A program made the translations under genes and the position numbers. Under the pieces are notes generated by a model. It saw nothing but the letters and a program-made list of their open reading frames with translations. It ran no database searches and was not told the origin of the DNA. DNA of 64,000 nucleotides from Fictibacillus norfolkensis (lineage in GTDB: Bacteria > Bacillota > Bacilli > Bacillales > Fictibacillaceae): positions 310,001-374,000 of the forward strand of contig NZ_JACSQM010000003.1 of NCBI RefSeq assembly GCF_014836645.1, read 5' to 3'. Positions 35,438 to 45,387 of this stretch are shown here, in pieces. The stretch's first letter is position 1. Every line of letters starts with the position of its first letter.

Positions 35438-35839
35438 TTAATGAAAAAACCTGGAAAGTTCTCCTTGGATCAATGAGGTTTTTCCATGCCTGCCAGCATG
35501 AATCAATTCCCTTTTCAGCCTGCGATGAAGCGCAGATTCAGAAATTTGTTGAACACCTTGCACATTTGGCTGGTTTTTAATTAATTCTGCTGCCTGTTCA
35601 TTCAGCTCAAAGACTCGTTTGATACCGGCTAAATTCACACCTTGTTCAAGAAGTGCTTTGATCTCAAGAAGTTTATCAACATCATTAAATGAGAATAAAC
35701 GACGGTTCCCTTCAGTTCGTGCAGGATGAATTAGATCATGCTCTTCGTAATAACGAATCTGACGAGCTGATAGTTCTGTCAGCTGCATGACGATGCTGAT
35801 GGGGAACAAAGGTAAGTTCCTACGATTCATATCGTTCAT
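35438..35839 (-). CDS. glnR: MerR-family nitrogen regulator GlnR
   Basis: 133 residues. LFPISIVMQLTELSARQIRYYEEHDLI is the MerR-type winged helix, and RTEGNRRLFSFNDVDKLLEIK follows. The C-terminal tail ends SRFFH, as in B. subtilis GlnR, where it senses feedback-inhibited glutamine synthetase. It represses glnRA under nitrogen excess; the two GlnR boxes upstream indicate autoregulation. Confidence 0.96.
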   Translation of the reverse strand: MNDMNRRNLPLFPISIVMQLTELSARQIRYYEEHDLIHPARTEGNRRLFSFNDVDKLLEIKALLEQGVNLAGIKRVFELNEQAAELIKNQPNVQGVQQISESALHRRLKRELIHAGRHGKTSLIQGELSRFFH

Positions 35840-35869
35840 ATTGCCTACCTCCTTTCAACTTCTTTTTAT

Positions 35870-35921
35870 ATCTTATGTCACAAAAGCTCACATGTCAATC
35901 CTAATGTTAGAAAAATTAACA
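35870..35921 (-). promoter_or_regulatory. glnR promoter with two GlnR/TnrA boxes
   Basis: On the minus strand: TTGACA (-35, 35898-35893), 17-base spacer, TAAGAT (-10, 35875-35870). The spacer itself is a TGTNA-N7-TNACA box (35876-35892); a second box, TGTTA-N7-TAACA, spans 35905-35921 just upstream of -35. Placement explains repression by GlnR. Confidence 0.88.
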
Positions 35922-35966
35922 TCAAAACAAAAAGAGGCTGTTCGCCTCTTTTTGTTAAATCTATTG

Positions 35967-37238
35967 TTATCGTTTATTAATTAGTCCATGAGTTAAAAGT
36001 TCATCGGCAGCTGATAATACAGCAATCTTCACATGTTCATAAGTAAGACCACCCTGTACGAAAGCTATATATGGCGGTCGGATCGGACCATCCGCAGTTA
36101 GCTCAATGCTAGCACCTTGAATAAATGTACCTGCTGCCATGATCACATCGTCTTCATAGCCAGGCATATAATCAGGGTATGGAATCGCATAAGAGTTGAT
36201 CGGTGAAGCTTTTTGTATAGCTTGACAGAACTTAATCATCCGCTCACGATCATTAAAGATTACAGATTGAATAAGATCCGTTCTCTTTGCATCATATGAT
36301 GGACGCGTTTCCATTCCTAGTTCTTCTAAGAAAGCAGCTGTAAATACGGCACCTTTTAAAGCTTGAGCCGTTACGTGTGGTGCTAGGAAGAATCCTTGGT
36401 ACATTTCTTGAAGACTGTAAAGAGATGCCCCTGCTTCACGACCGATTCCAGGGGAAGTTAATCGATACGAAATTCTATTGACTAACTTCTCTTTTCCAGC
36501 GATGTAACCACCTGTTTTGGCAAGACCGCCGCCAGGATTTTTAATCAACGAGCCTGCAATAATATCAGCCCCTGCTTCAATGGGTTCTCTTTCTTCAACA
36601 AACTCGCCGTAACAATTATCAACGAACACGATCACATCTGATTTGATCTCTTTGACGAAAGATATCATCTCTTCAATTTCAGTCACTGTGAATGATGGAC
36701 GATCTGCATAACCTTTAGAGCGTTGAATTCCGATCACTTTCGTTTTTTCAGAAATCGCACGCTGGACTTCTGTAAAGTTAATCGCTCCTTCAGAAGTCAG
36801 ATCTACATGTTGATACGAAATGTTGTAATCTTTTAAGGACCCTTCACCTGTTCCCCTGATTCCTACGATTTCTTCGAGTGTGTCATAAGGTTTACCCGTC
36901 ATATAAAGCAGTTCATCTCCAGGGCGGAGCATACCAAATAAAGATAGAGTGATTGCATGAGTACCAGAAATGATCTGGGGCCTAACGATTGCAGCCTCTG
37001 CTCCAAAAACATCCGCATATACCTTTTCGAGAGTATCACGACCAGAATCATCGTATCCATAACCAGTCGAAGGATGAAAGTGATGATCTCCTACTTGATT
37101 GTTTTGAAATGCTCTCAGCACCTTTAACTGATTAGATTCACAGATCTCATCGATCAGCTTATGCTGCATTGTAATACGTTCTGTTATTTTTTCTGAAGTA
37201 CGTTTCAGTACCTCTTCATTTTGAAACTGTGAGTACAT
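35967..37238 (-). CDS. ynbB: YnbB, PLP-dependent methionine gamma-lyase-like protein
   Basis: 423 residues from ATG 37238 (AAAGGAG upstream, inside the end of hflX). It is a fold-type I PLP enzyme related to aluminium-resistance/Cys-Met metabolism proteins: STGYGYDDSGRDTLEKVYADVFG, VIVFVDNCYGEFVE and the Lys motif GSLIKNPGGGLAKTGGYIAG. Substrate unknown. It is translationally linked to hflX and lies upstream of glnR as in B. subtilis. Confidence 0.92.
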   Translation of the reverse strand: MYSQFQNEEVLKRTSEKITERITMQHKLIDEICESNQLKVLRAFQNNQVGDHHFHPSTGYGYDDSGRDTLEKVYADVFGAEAAIVRPQIISGTHAITLSLFGMLRPGDELLYMTGKPYDTLEEIVGIRGTGEGSLKDYNISYQHVDLTSEGAINFTEVQRAISEKTKVIGIQRSKGYADRPSFTVTEIEEMISFVKEIKSDVIVFVDNCYGEFVEEREPIEAGADIIAGSLIKNPGGGLAKTGGYIAGKEKLVNRISYRLTSPGIGREAGASLYSLQEMYQGFFLAPHVTAQALKGAVFTAAFLEELGMETRPSYDAKRTDLIQSVIFNDRERMIKFCQAIQKASPINSYAIPYPDYMPGYEDDVIMAAGTFIQGASIELTADGPIRPPYIAFVQGGLTYEHVKIAVLSAADELLTHGLINKR

Positions 37239-37239
37239 G

Positions 37240-38496
37240 TTATTCTCCTTTGTTGCTGATGGACGGAATGGAAGTGGAAGATAACGCATATCCCTTGCAT
37301 TCATATACCAAGTCTTCTTTATTAAACTCTTGTGAGATTAGTATCGTTTCTCCACGTAGTTGTGATAAAAGCTTACCGTCATGTGCCGGAACTTTAACCT
37401 CATAAGAAGTCATCTGTTTCATCACTTCTTTTTCAATCGTTTCAAGTAATAAGGAAATATCCTTACTCTCTAATGCAGAAATCGAAATGGATGGACTCTC
37501 TGGAATGAAATCTTCTCCAAACTGGTCTTTTTTGTTATATACCGTGAGCATCGGAATATGTGATGCCTTTAGGTCACTTAATATACGTTTGACCGTTTGT
37601 TCATGTTGGTTACGATCCTCGCTAGCACCATCAATCACATGGATAAGAAGATTTGCTTCAGCCGCTTCTTCTAGTGTAGATCGGAAGGCAGCGATTAATG
37701 ACGTAGGCAGATCTTGAATAAAGCCTACGGTATCCGTTAGCAGCATTTGAAACCCGCTTTTTAGTTTTACTTTTCGCGTCAACGGGTCAAGCGTTGCAAA
37801 TAGTTGATCTTCTTCATAACTATCAGCTTCTGTCAGTTTATTGAAGATCGTTGATTTCCCTGCGTTCGTATAACCAACAAGTGCTGCTTGAAAAGCTCCT
37901 TGGTGTTTGCGGCGTTCACGATATCTTTCTCTATGGCTTACAACTGAATTGATCTGTGTTTTCAGCTCGTGTATACGAAACCGAATATGACGTCTATCCT
38001 TTTCAAGCTTGGTCTCACCAGGGCCACGAGTTCCGATCCCACCACCTAACCTAGAAAGACTAGCGCCTATTCCTGATAATCGAGGCAATAAGTATTCAAG
38101 CTGAGCAAGTTCTACTTGAAGCTTTCCTTCTCTAGTCTTTGCACGTTGTGCAAAGATATCTAATATGAGCTGTGTACGATCAATGACTCTTGCATTGAAA
38201 TGAGACGACAAGTTACGAACTTGAGAAGGAGATAACTCACTATTAAATATAATGATATCTGCTTCAAGCTCTTCTTCTAGAGTAATAATTTCTTCTACTT
38301 TACCTTTTCCGATAAATGTAGCTGAATCATAACGGTCCCTTTTTTGTGTAACAACAGCAGAAACTGTTCCTTGAGCCGTTTTCGTTAAAGATTTTAATTC
38401 TTCCATTGAATAAAAAAAACGCTCGTCGTTCTGCCGTGGAAGCTGACATGCGACGAGTATCGCTTTTTCATGAACTGAATCATTGTTTTTGTTCAA
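37240..38496 (-). CDS. hflX: Ribosome-associated GTPase HflX
   Basis: 418 residues. An N-terminal HflX domain ([44 protein letters not shown]) and coiled linker with [15 protein letters not shown] precede the GTPase domain: [24 protein letters not shown] and NKKD. HflX binds the large ribosomal subunit and rescues or splits stalled ribosomes. Start is TTG 38496 with a weak ribosome binding site. Confidence 0.95.
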   Translation of the reverse strand: MNKNNDSVHEKAILVACQLPRQNDERFFYSMEELKSLTKTAQGTVSAVVTQKRDRYDSATFIGKGKVEEIITLEEELEADIIIFNSELSPSQVRNLSSHFNARVIDRTQLILDIFAQRAKTREGKLQVELAQLEYLLPRLSGIGASLSRLGGGIGTRGPGETKLEKDRRHIRFRIHELKTQINSVVSHRERYRERRKHQGAFQAALVGYTNAGKSTIFNKLTEADSYEEDQLFATLDPLTRKVKLKSGFQMLLTDTVGFIQDLPTSLIAAFRSTLEEAAEANLLIHVIDGASEDRNQHEQTVKRILSDLKASHIPMLTVYNKKDQFGEDFIPESPSISISALESKDISLLLETIEKEVMKQMTSYEVKVPAHDGKLLSQLRGETILISQEFNKEDLVYECKGYALSSTSIPSISNKGE

Positions 38497-38535
38497 ATTT
38501 GCGATCCCTGCTTTCCATAGTCTCCTCCCATCATA

Positions 38536-39489
38536 TCAAATCGAATCCCGTTCTTCTAGCACAAGGTCATCACTTTGAATCGTCATCAATGCTCTTCTAT
38601 CTTGGTTGCTTTCGTTCAAGAGCCTGACAGATTGCCTTCTGACCGCTTTTTCAACCATATTACGAATGTATCTTCCGTTTGAAAACGAACTTGGATTACT
38701 TTGCTTTACCCGTTCAATGTGGCTTTTTAGCTTCCATTCACAATCTCTTGTCAACATGTATTCTCTTTCTGTGATCATTCTCTTTGCGATCTCCATTAAT
38801 TCCTCTACAGAATAATCAGGGAACGAGATAACAAGTGGAAACCTGGAAGGTAAACCCGGATTAAGTTTTAAAAATCGATCCATTTCTTTAGGGTACCCAG
38901 CTAAAATCAATATGAAATCGTGCTGCTGATCTTCCATCGCTTTTACGAGTGTATCGATCGCCTCTTTGCCAAAGTCTTTTTCTCCACCACGGCCTAAAGA
39001 ATACGCTTCATCTATAAACAATATACCCCCACTAGCTTTCTTTAGGAGCTCTCGTGTTTTTTGAGCGGTATGCCCGATGTATTCTCCAACTAGATCAGCT
39101 CGCTCAGCTTCGATCAGATGACCCTTTGAGAGTACTTTCATCTCATGAAACAAAGTCCCTAACTTTCTAGCTACGGTCGTCTTTCCGGTGCCTGGGTTAC
39201 CTTTAAATAACATATGAAGAGCCTGCTTTTCAGCTTTTAACCCTAACTCCTGACGGCATTTATTAATATGAAGCCACGCATAGATCTCTTTAACATGAAA
39301 TTTCAAGTCTTCCATTCCGACTAAACGATTCAAATCTTTTTCCATTTTGATGAGGGGTTGGTGCTTTTCAATTGTTTTCTCTTTTTTTCCTGCAAGTGCT
39401 GCTCCATCATCGACCTTTGACTTTTCACTCGCTTGATTTAAAACGATATTGATCTGCCTTTGCTTTTTTATCGCAATAGGTTCATTCAA
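38536..39489 (-). CDS. spoVK: Stage V sporulation protein K (AAA+ ATPase)
   Basis: 317 residues from TTG 39489 (GAGGTGG six bases upstream). CbxX/CfqX-type AAA ATPase: Walker A FKGNPGTGKTT, Walker B GGILFIDEAYSLGRGGEKDFGKEAI, sensor AGYPKEMDRFLKLNPGLPSRFP. SpoVK is expressed in the mother cell and needed for mature spores. Position next to hflX and ynbB is conserved. Confidence 0.95.
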   Translation of the reverse strand: MNEPIAIKKQRQINIVLNQASEKSKVDDGAALAGKKEKTIEKHQPLIKMEKDLNRLVGMEDLKFHVKEIYAWLHINKCRQELGLKAEKQALHMLFKGNPGTGKTTVARKLGTLFHEMKVLSKGHLIEAERADLVGEYIGHTAQKTRELLKKASGGILFIDEAYSLGRGGEKDFGKEAIDTLVKAMEDQQHDFILILAGYPKEMDRFLKLNPGLPSRFPLVISFPDYSVEELMEIAKRMITEREYMLTRDCEWKLKSHIERVKQSNPSSFSNGRYIRNMVEKAVRRQSVRLLNESNQDRRALMTIQSDDLVLEERDSI

Positions 39490-39748
39490 AAGGAACCACC
39501 TCACTTTGCCAGTCAAATCATAATACGCAACAACATCCGATTCCGTGACAAATGCCTATACAATTTCTTGATTCACTGTTATCAATTTATGTTGAAGTCT
39601 TATGATCTACTACAAAGACAAGCTTTGTTTTTAGAATGAATATGTATTAGGTACTTTGTAAGCGTTCTCTATTTTCAGATGAATAAAAATACTCAAGTAT
39701 GCAAGATTTCCGTGTTATGTTAAATACTGTGAAAAAAGTACGAATCGA

Positions 39749-40387
39749 ATGGACGAAGAAATCATGCATATTAAACTACAAAAAAGCTTGTTTATACTAA
39801 TCGGATTGTTTTTAACAGCGATTGGCATCAAATTATTAAACATACACACGTTAACGTTTGGCGGTACAGCAGGGATCGCTACACTTGTTTCATTCATGAC
39901 GAATTGGACATGGGGCATTCTATTCCTAATTGTAAACTTACCCTTTTTTATTCTTTCGATTAAAAAACTGGGTTGGAATTTTTCACTTCTGACGTTTCTT
40001 TGCATCATACTCATCTCTGCCATCTCAGATCTAATGGATTATCTTATGCTTCCACTAATCACTCCGATCGCAGCTGCGATCGTTGCCGGAAGTCTGATAG
40101 GCATAGGTGTTAGTTTTGTATTAAATTCAGGAGCATCATTAGGTGGCATACACATTCTCGCTCTATACTTAGAACAAAAATCTAATATTAATCGAGGAAT
40201 ATCCTTGTTTGTTACAGATTTTATTATTGTCTCATCTGCTGTAGTCATGTTTGGATTTAAAAATGCATTAATATCAATCATCGCTATCACTGTCGCTTCG
40301 TTTTTAACGGGAAGATTAAAAAGCACGATCAAACCTTCAGAAGTCGAGTATCAACCTTCTGATTCAGAATCACTTCAAAACAGCTAA
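39749..40387 (+). CDS. YitT-family (DUF161) membrane protein
   Basis: 212 residues with five transmembrane helices. LLNIHTLTFGGTAGIATLVSF, LNSGASLGGIHILALYLEQKSNINRG and FVTDFIIVSSA are the YitT/YczE-type repeats (G-G-x-x-G motifs). It lacks the C-terminal DUF2179 domain of larger YitT proteins. No strong ribosome binding site precedes ATG 39749; ATG 39764 is an alternative. Function unknown. Confidence 0.85.
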   Translation: MDEEIMHIKLQKSLFILIGLFLTAIGIKLLNIHTLTFGGTAGIATLVSFMTNWTWGILFLIVNLPFFILSIKKLGWNFSLLTFLCIILISAISDLMDYLMLPLITPIAAAIVAGSLIGIGVSFVLNSGASLGGIHILALYLEQKSNINRGISLFVTDFIIVSSAVVMFGFKNALISIIAITVASFLTGRLKSTIKPSEVEYQPSDSESLQNS

Positions 40388-40388
40388 G

Positions 40389-40420
40389 AGCATTCTCCAA
40401 CACGGGAGAATGCTCTTTTC
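40389..40420 (+). terminator. Terminator of the YitT-family gene
   Basis: GAGCATTCTCC and GGAGAATGCTC arms followed by TTTTC. Confidence 0.9.
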
Positions 40421-40519
40421 ATTTCTTTCAAACTTCATTTCGTTAACATATTAATTATTATGTTAACTTATTGTCTATCCATGTCATTTTCTGCGCTTGC
40501 TTAGGAAATAAAATGTTTT

Positions 40520-41098
40520 TTATTCGTAAAGATCATTTCGAATGGATGTATCTTCTTCATGCATGTCTTGCCTCTCAGTGGATTTCATCTGCCCTTTTAA
40601 TGGCTTTATTTTTCCGATTAAAATTCCCAGCTCATTATAAACTCCGCTTTTTGAGTCATGTTTGCTATGTGAGGCCATATTTCCTAACTTCTTGATCTGC
40701 GCTATTTTATCTGGATCGGTGGTTATGGCTGCATTTCTACCATGTGCATTTCCCTTTAATCCGTTATAAACTGCTTTGCGCAGCTGATCGTTTTCTTCAC
40801 CAGATGAAACAGGCTCATAAGGAACGATTCCAACTAGTGTATAAATACCGCTAACAATCACATAAGCCTTATCCACACCGTTTACTTTTTCCGCAAGCTG
40901 AACAAGATCTTTTGATTGATGAACTTCATCAGAATTTTCTACAACTAATGGTGAATCTATCTGTGTATTCGGTTTTCGTTCTGATGTATCATATTTTACT
41001 TGCTCAGTATCGAGGGTTTCATCACCCGAACCTGTTTTGCCTGAACACGCAGTGAAGAGGAGAACTGAAGATAGTACGAGCATTCCTGATTTCCACAT
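40520..41098 (-). CDS. YhcN/YlaJ-family sporulation lipoprotein
   Basis: 192 residues from ATG 41098 (AAAGGATGG upstream). The lipoprotein signal ends LLFTAC (Cys 18). LVQLAEKVNGVDKAYVIVSGIYTLVGIV and HGRNAAITTDPDKIAQIKKLGNM are typical of the YhcN/YlaJ family of spore-membrane lipoproteins involved in germination. Divergent from the recombinase gene. Confidence 0.85.
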   Translation of the reverse strand: MWKSGMLVLSSVLLFTACSGKTGSGDETLDTEQVKYDTSERKPNTQIDSPLVVENSDEVHQSKDLVQLAEKVNGVDKAYVIVSGIYTLVGIVPYEPVSSGEENDQLRKAVYNGLKGNAHGRNAAITTDPDKIAQIKKLGNMASHSKHDSKSGVYNELGILIGKIKPLKGQMKSTERQDMHEEDTSIRNDLYE

Positions 41099-41201
41099 AT
41101 AATAACCATCCTTTTTTCCATAGTTTCCATTGGAGATTGTAGAAATATGCAAAAAAAAGACGCTTTGTTATAATGGGAAAAAGAGGTTATAGGAGGCAAT
41201 T

Positions 41202-42182
41202 ATGGAAGAATATCCACACTTACCCGAATATGCCGATTCATATATTGTTTACTTACAGAAAAAAGATCGAACCAAGAGCACGATCAAAAGGTATTATTAT
41301 GATCTTTTAGATTTTTTTGCATGGGTCAGAGTGATGAAGGAGAATGATGATTTACATACTGTGCAACAATTAGATGCTCAGACGTTAAATGAATATTTCC
41401 TTTTTCTTTCCGAACAACGAGAATATCGAACCGCTACTACAAAGAGAGTTTTTACAGTTATAAAAAGTCTCTTTTCCTTCCTGCATGCTAATAGGAAGAT
41501 TGCATCGAACCCTTTTTCTGAACTGGAGCAAACTCTTAGAGAAGACACTCAATTTAAGGATGAGGATTTTATTTCAGATGAGGAATATAAAATACTCTTT
41601 CAAACATTATCTTCCTATGAGGGGTTGACGGAGAAACAGCAAAAATATAGACATCTCTTGATCAAAAGGAATGAAGCGATTCTTTCACTTCTCTATCGCT
41701 ATGGCATTACACTTCAGGAGATCACGAATATCGAAATGAAACATGTTCATTTCACACAATATGAATTAACCGTGATCAACAAAAAAGAAACAAGGCTGAT
41801 CTCACTTGACGATGAGACACACCAACTATTATATCAATACAAAGAAGATATTCCTGAAAGCATACGGCCGAGAAATTATTCTTCTGATCGTTTTTTTATC
41901 GCGTTTGATTATCAAAGAGGAACGTTTCGGTTTGATTATGGAATGTATGAACCCAAACCTTTAACGGTTATCGCCATACAGAAGATGCTGAGGCAAGAGA
42001 TCCGTCGCTCTGGCCTGAGAGAAGGAATCAGCTCCCAGCACTTAAGAAGAACAGCCATCCTAAATCTTTTAAGAGAAGGAAAAGCTGAGGAAGAGGTTCA
42101 ATTATGGTTTGGATTAAAATCAAATCTTACTCTAAACCGCTATGAAGCCTATTTAGAAACAACTGAAATGAATAAGAGATAA
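41202..42182 (+). CDS. Tyrosine recombinase-like protein, atypical active site
   Basis: 326 residues: an N-terminal SAM-like DNA-binding domain (YIVYLQKKDRTKSTIKRYYYDLLDFFAW) and a C-terminal catalytic-type domain. SSQHLRRTAILNLL supplies the HxxR motif and NRYEAYL the tyrosine, but the region aligning with the first catalytic Arg (usual GLR-x-SEL) reads YGITLQEI, with no Arg. The nearby RLISL strand has Lys residues in NKKETRL. It may be a catalytically weakened or non-catalytic XerD relative. TAGGAGG precedes the ATG. No attachment sites or phage genes adjoin it. Confidence 0.85.
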   Translation: MEEYPHLPEYADSYIVYLQKKDRTKSTIKRYYYDLLDFFAWVRVMKENDDLHTVQQLDAQTLNEYFLFLSEQREYRTATTKRVFTVIKSLFSFLHANRKIASNPFSELEQTLREDTQFKDEDFISDEEYKILFQTLSSYEGLTEKQQKYRHLLIKRNEAILSLLYRYGITLQEITNIEMKHVHFTQYELTVINKKETRLISLDDETHQLLYQYKEDIPESIRPRNYSSDRFFIAFDYQRGTFRFDYGMYEPKPLTVIAIQKMLRQEIRRSGLREGISSQHLRRTAILNLLREGKAEEEVQLWFGLKSNLTLNRYEAYLETTEMNKR

Positions 42183-42216
42183 ACAGAAATAGACAAATAT
42201 ATGTGTACCATTTAAA

Positions 42217-42256
42217 AACTCCCTATCAACCTTAATTGAATAGGGAGAGTTTTTTT
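42217..42256. terminator. Terminator between recombinase-like gene and hfq
   Basis: AACTCCCTAT and ATAGGGAGAGTT arms followed by TTTTTT on the plus strand; convergent genes. Confidence 0.88.
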
Positions 42257-42492
42257 TATTCATTTGTATTTGCAGAAGACAAATCGACATTTCGGTGTGG
42301 GGTAAACGTTGAAATGGCATGCTTGTATATGAGGTGCTGTTTTCCTTCTGCCTCTAGTACAACAGTAAAGTTGTCAAACCCCTTCACTAAACCTTTAAGC
42401 TGAAATCCATTCAGCAGATATACGGTCACATAAATGTTTTCGCGACGTAACTGGTTTAAGTAATGATCCTGTAAATTGATTGATTGCTTCAT
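42256..42492 (-). CDS. hfq: RNA chaperone Hfq
   Basis: 78 residues from ATG 42492 (AGGAGGAT upstream). Sm1: [37 protein letters not shown]; Sm2: [12 protein letters not shown] (the YKHA motif). It forms a hexameric ring that binds small RNAs and mRNAs. It lies 30 bases after miaA as in most Bacillaceae. Confidence 0.96.
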   Translation of the reverse strand: MKQSINLQDHYLNQLRRENIYVTVYLLNGFQLKGLVKGFDNFTVVLEAEGKQHLIYKHAISTFTPHRNVDLSSANTNE

Positions 42493-42523
42493 GTGAACAG
42501 ATCCTCCTCTTTGGGCATTACCC

Positions 42524-43474
42524 TTATACATTCTCGGAAATTTCTAATTTCCCTTCAACAAAGTGCTGAATTTCTTGAAATTTTTTGTGAAAGGAATCTT
42601 CGTCCATGCTAAACCATTCAACATCCATCTGATTGCGAAACCATGTGTATTGTCTTTTTGCATATCGCCTGGAGTCTCTTTTTAACAAAGTGATCGCTTC
42701 TTCTAAAGTACTTTCCCCTGAAAGATATGGAAAAAACTCTTTGTAGCCTATCGCTTTAGCGGCCAGACTGTTCGTTATGTCTTGTTCAAAAAGCATTCTT
42801 GCTTCGTTTATTACGCCTTGTTGAACCATAAGGTCCACTCTTTCGTTTATGCGTTTATATAAGTGCTCTCGATTCCTCGTTAACCCAACTAAAGCTAATT
42901 GGTAAAGAGATTCCTCATCGTCCACATTCTTTCCTTGTTCAGCAGAGGGGACATTCCCTGTCGTATAGTAGATTTCCAGCGCTCTGATAACCCGCTGTAC
43001 ATTGTTCGGATGAATCTCTTTCGCACGCTTTGGATCGACTTTGAGCAGTTCTGCATGCAAAGCCTCGGAACCTTCGACCTCTGACTTTCGTTGAAGCTCG
43101 TCTCGCATCTCACTATTTTGGCTTACTTCAGAGAATTCATAGTGATGAGTGACAGCTCTAACGTATAACCCCGTTCCACCTACAAGTATGGGAACCTTAC
43201 CTCTTTGATTAATATCTGATATTCGTTCTCTCGCCAGCATCTGAAATTCAGCAACTGAAAATGATTCTGTTGGATCTTTAATATCGATTAAATAATGAGG
43301 GATGCCTTCTTTTTCTTCCTCACTAATCTTTGCAGTTCCGATGTCGAGTCCTCTATAGATCTGCATAGAATCGCCGCTTATGATCTCACCATCGATCGCT
43401 TTAGCAAGTTCGATACTGGTTTTTGTTTTTCCAACAGCCGTTGGGCCTACGATCACTACTAATTTTTCCTTCAT
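42524..43474 (-). CDS. miaA: tRNA dimethylallyltransferase
   Basis: 316 residues. P-loop [29 protein letters not shown] and [10 protein letters not shown] are MiaA signatures, with DSMQ holding the catalytic Asp. It adds a dimethylallyl group to A37 of tRNAs reading UNN codons; MiaB (49547-51067) then methylthiolates the same base. Ten bases downstream of mutL in a mutS-mutL-miaA-hfq cluster. Confidence 0.97.
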   Translation of the reverse strand: MKEKLVVIVGPTAVGKTKTSIELAKAIDGEIISGDSMQIYRGLDIGTAKISEEEKEGIPHYLIDIKDPTESFSVAEFQMLARERISDINQRGKVPILVGGTGLYVRAVTHHYEFSEVSQNSEMRDELQRKSEVEGSEALHAELLKVDPKRAKEIHPNNVQRVIRALEIYYTTGNVPSAEQGKNVDDEESLYQLALVGLTRNREHLYKRINERVDLMVQQGVINEARMLFEQDITNSLAAKAIGYKEFFPYLSGESTLEEAITLLKRDSRRYAKRQYTWFRNQMDVEWFSMDEDSFHKKFQEIQHFVEGKLEISENV

Positions 43475-43483
43475 CGTTTACTC

Positions 43484-45373
43484 CTACATCACTCTTTTGA
43501 ACATCTTCTCAAGTTCATATGTTGATAGATGAATCGTTATCGGTCTTCCGTGTGGACATGTGTATGGATCTTCTGATGTTCTCAAAGATTCTAACAAAGC
43601 AAAAATTTCATCATTCCTTAGATGATGGTTAGCTTTAATCGAACCTTTACACGACATCATGATCGCTGCATCTTCTCTTAATTTTTCAATATCGATCCTT
43701 CTATAATCAAGTACCTGCTGGATGATATCAAGCATGATTTCTCTTTCATACTCTTTTGGAAACCATTGCGGGTGCTCTCTTACGATAAACGTATTCTGTC
43801 CAAACGTTTCTAAAAACAGACCCACTTCGCCGAGAGTCTCTAAGTGACTCTCTAAAAAGGCAGATTCACTTGCTGTAAATTCAAAGGTATAAGGGACTGC
43901 TAACAGTTGAGTTTCTCGATCCACTTGTCCTACTTTTTTTCTGAAATACTCATATTTAATGCGTTCTTGTGCAGCGTGTTGATCGATGAGATACAATCCG
44001 TTCTCATTTTGAGCAAGGATATAAGTTCCGTGCATCTGTCCGATCGGATACATAACCGGAATTTTGTCAACATGTGCCGAAAGAGGATATTGGCTCTCTT
44101 TCGTGATTGGTGTTTCATTCGTTTTGAGACACGGTAGTAAATCCACCAGAGGCTCATCCACCTCATCAACTTTCTTTGATGCATGTGAAGTCTCCCTTAT
44201 TAGAGAAGAATCAACATCATTAGAAATCATACTGAAACGGTTATCACTTTGTGCTGTTTTTAAATCAGTTGTAGCAACAGGTTGAACGTCTTCGTTCTTT
44301 CTTTGGTGATCGAAGGAAAATGAAGGCTGTTCTTCTCGATCATTCTCTCTTTGTTCTTTTTTCTTAAACTGAACATCTGGGATCAACTTCTGATTTCTGA
44401 TTACTTTTCTGAGCTCGGTTTCAACGAGCTGAACCAGTTCCGCTTCTTTACTCAACCTTGCTTCATGTTTTGACGGATGTACGTTAACATCAATAATTGT
44501 CGGATCCATCTTAACCGATAAGATAGCAATCGGAAAACGTCCGATCGGCAGGAATGTGTGATAAGCATTCTGTACAGCTTTTGAAAGTGCAAAGTTCTTA
44601 ATATATCTAGCGTTCATAAAGAAGGACATATACTGACGGGACGCTCGGTTTATTTCAGGTTTTGCTATATAGCCTGTCACTTCATAATCTAATGAAGAAA
44701 AAGAGACTGAGATCATATTTTTGGCAGTTTGTATTCCATAAACAGATGCAATGATCTGCAGCAGGTTTCCGTTGCCAGAAGTGTGCAGAAGCTCTTTTCC
44801 GTTATGCTTTAAACGAAAAGAAACATCTGGGTTTGCAAGAGCAAGTCTGTTCACTAGATCACTGATCGTGCCTAGTTCTGTTTGAATAGTCTTCACATGC
44901 TTCAATCTGGCTGGTGTGTTATAGAATAAGTTACGAACAGTCAGATCAGTTCCTTTCCTGCTATTCGTCTGTTGCTGTTTAACGATTCTACCGTTCTCAA
45001 TAAATAGATAAGCACCTGGTCCCTCGCCTGTTGATGATTTAAGTTCAACTTGAGAGACAGAAGAGATACTCGGTAATGCTTCCCCTCTAAAGCCCATGGT
45101 ACGAATATGGATTAAATCTTGTTCACTTTTAATCTTACTTGTCGCATGGCGGTTAAAAGCGAGCACGCAATCTTCCGGCTCGATTCCATCCCCGTTATCT
45201 AGAACACGAATGAGTGATAACCCACCTTCTTCAACTTCGATCTCTATTCTCGTCGCGTTAGCATCGATTGAATTCTCGACAAGTTCTTTAACAACAGAGG
45301 CTGGGCGTTCTACAACTTCACCAGCAGCGATCTTATTGGATAGATGTTCATCTAGCTGTACAATTTTGCCCAT
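43484..45373 (-). CDS. mutL: DNA mismatch repair protein MutL
   Basis: 629 residues. The N-terminal GHKL ATPase has [29 protein letters not shown] and RHATSKI...[16 protein letters not shown] variable linker spans about 330-430. The C-terminal endonuclease domain carries [27 protein letters not shown] and CPHGRPI, the metal-binding motifs typical of non-enteric MutL. Follows mutS by 14 bases. Confidence 0.97.
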   Translation of the reverse strand: MGKIVQLDEHLSNKIAAGEVVERPASVVKELVENSIDANATRIEIEVEEGGLSLIRVLDNGDGIEPEDCVLAFNRHATSKIKSEQDLIHIRTMGFRGEALPSISSVSQVELKSSTGEGPGAYLFIENGRIVKQQQTNSRKGTDLTVRNLFYNTPARLKHVKTIQTELGTISDLVNRLALANPDVSFRLKHNGKELLHTSGNGNLLQIIASVYGIQTAKNMISVSFSSLDYEVTGYIAKPEINRASRQYMSFFMNARYIKNFALSKAVQNAYHTFLPIGRFPIAILSVKMDPTIIDVNVHPSKHEARLSKEAELVQLVETELRKVIRNQKLIPDVQFKKKEQRENDREEQPSFSFDHQRKNEDVQPVATTDLKTAQSDNRFSMISNDVDSSLIRETSHASKKVDEVDEPLVDLLPCLKTNETPITKESQYPLSAHVDKIPVMYPIGQMHGTYILAQNENGLYLIDQHAAQERIKYEYFRKKVGQVDRETQLLAVPYTFEFTASESAFLESHLETLGEVGLFLETFGQNTFIVREHPQWFPKEYEREIMLDIIQQVLDYRRIDIEKLREDAAIMMSCKGSIKANHHLRNDEIFALLESLRTSEDPYTCPHGRPITIHLSTYELEKMFKRVM

Positions 45374-45387
45374 TCGTCACGCCTCCT

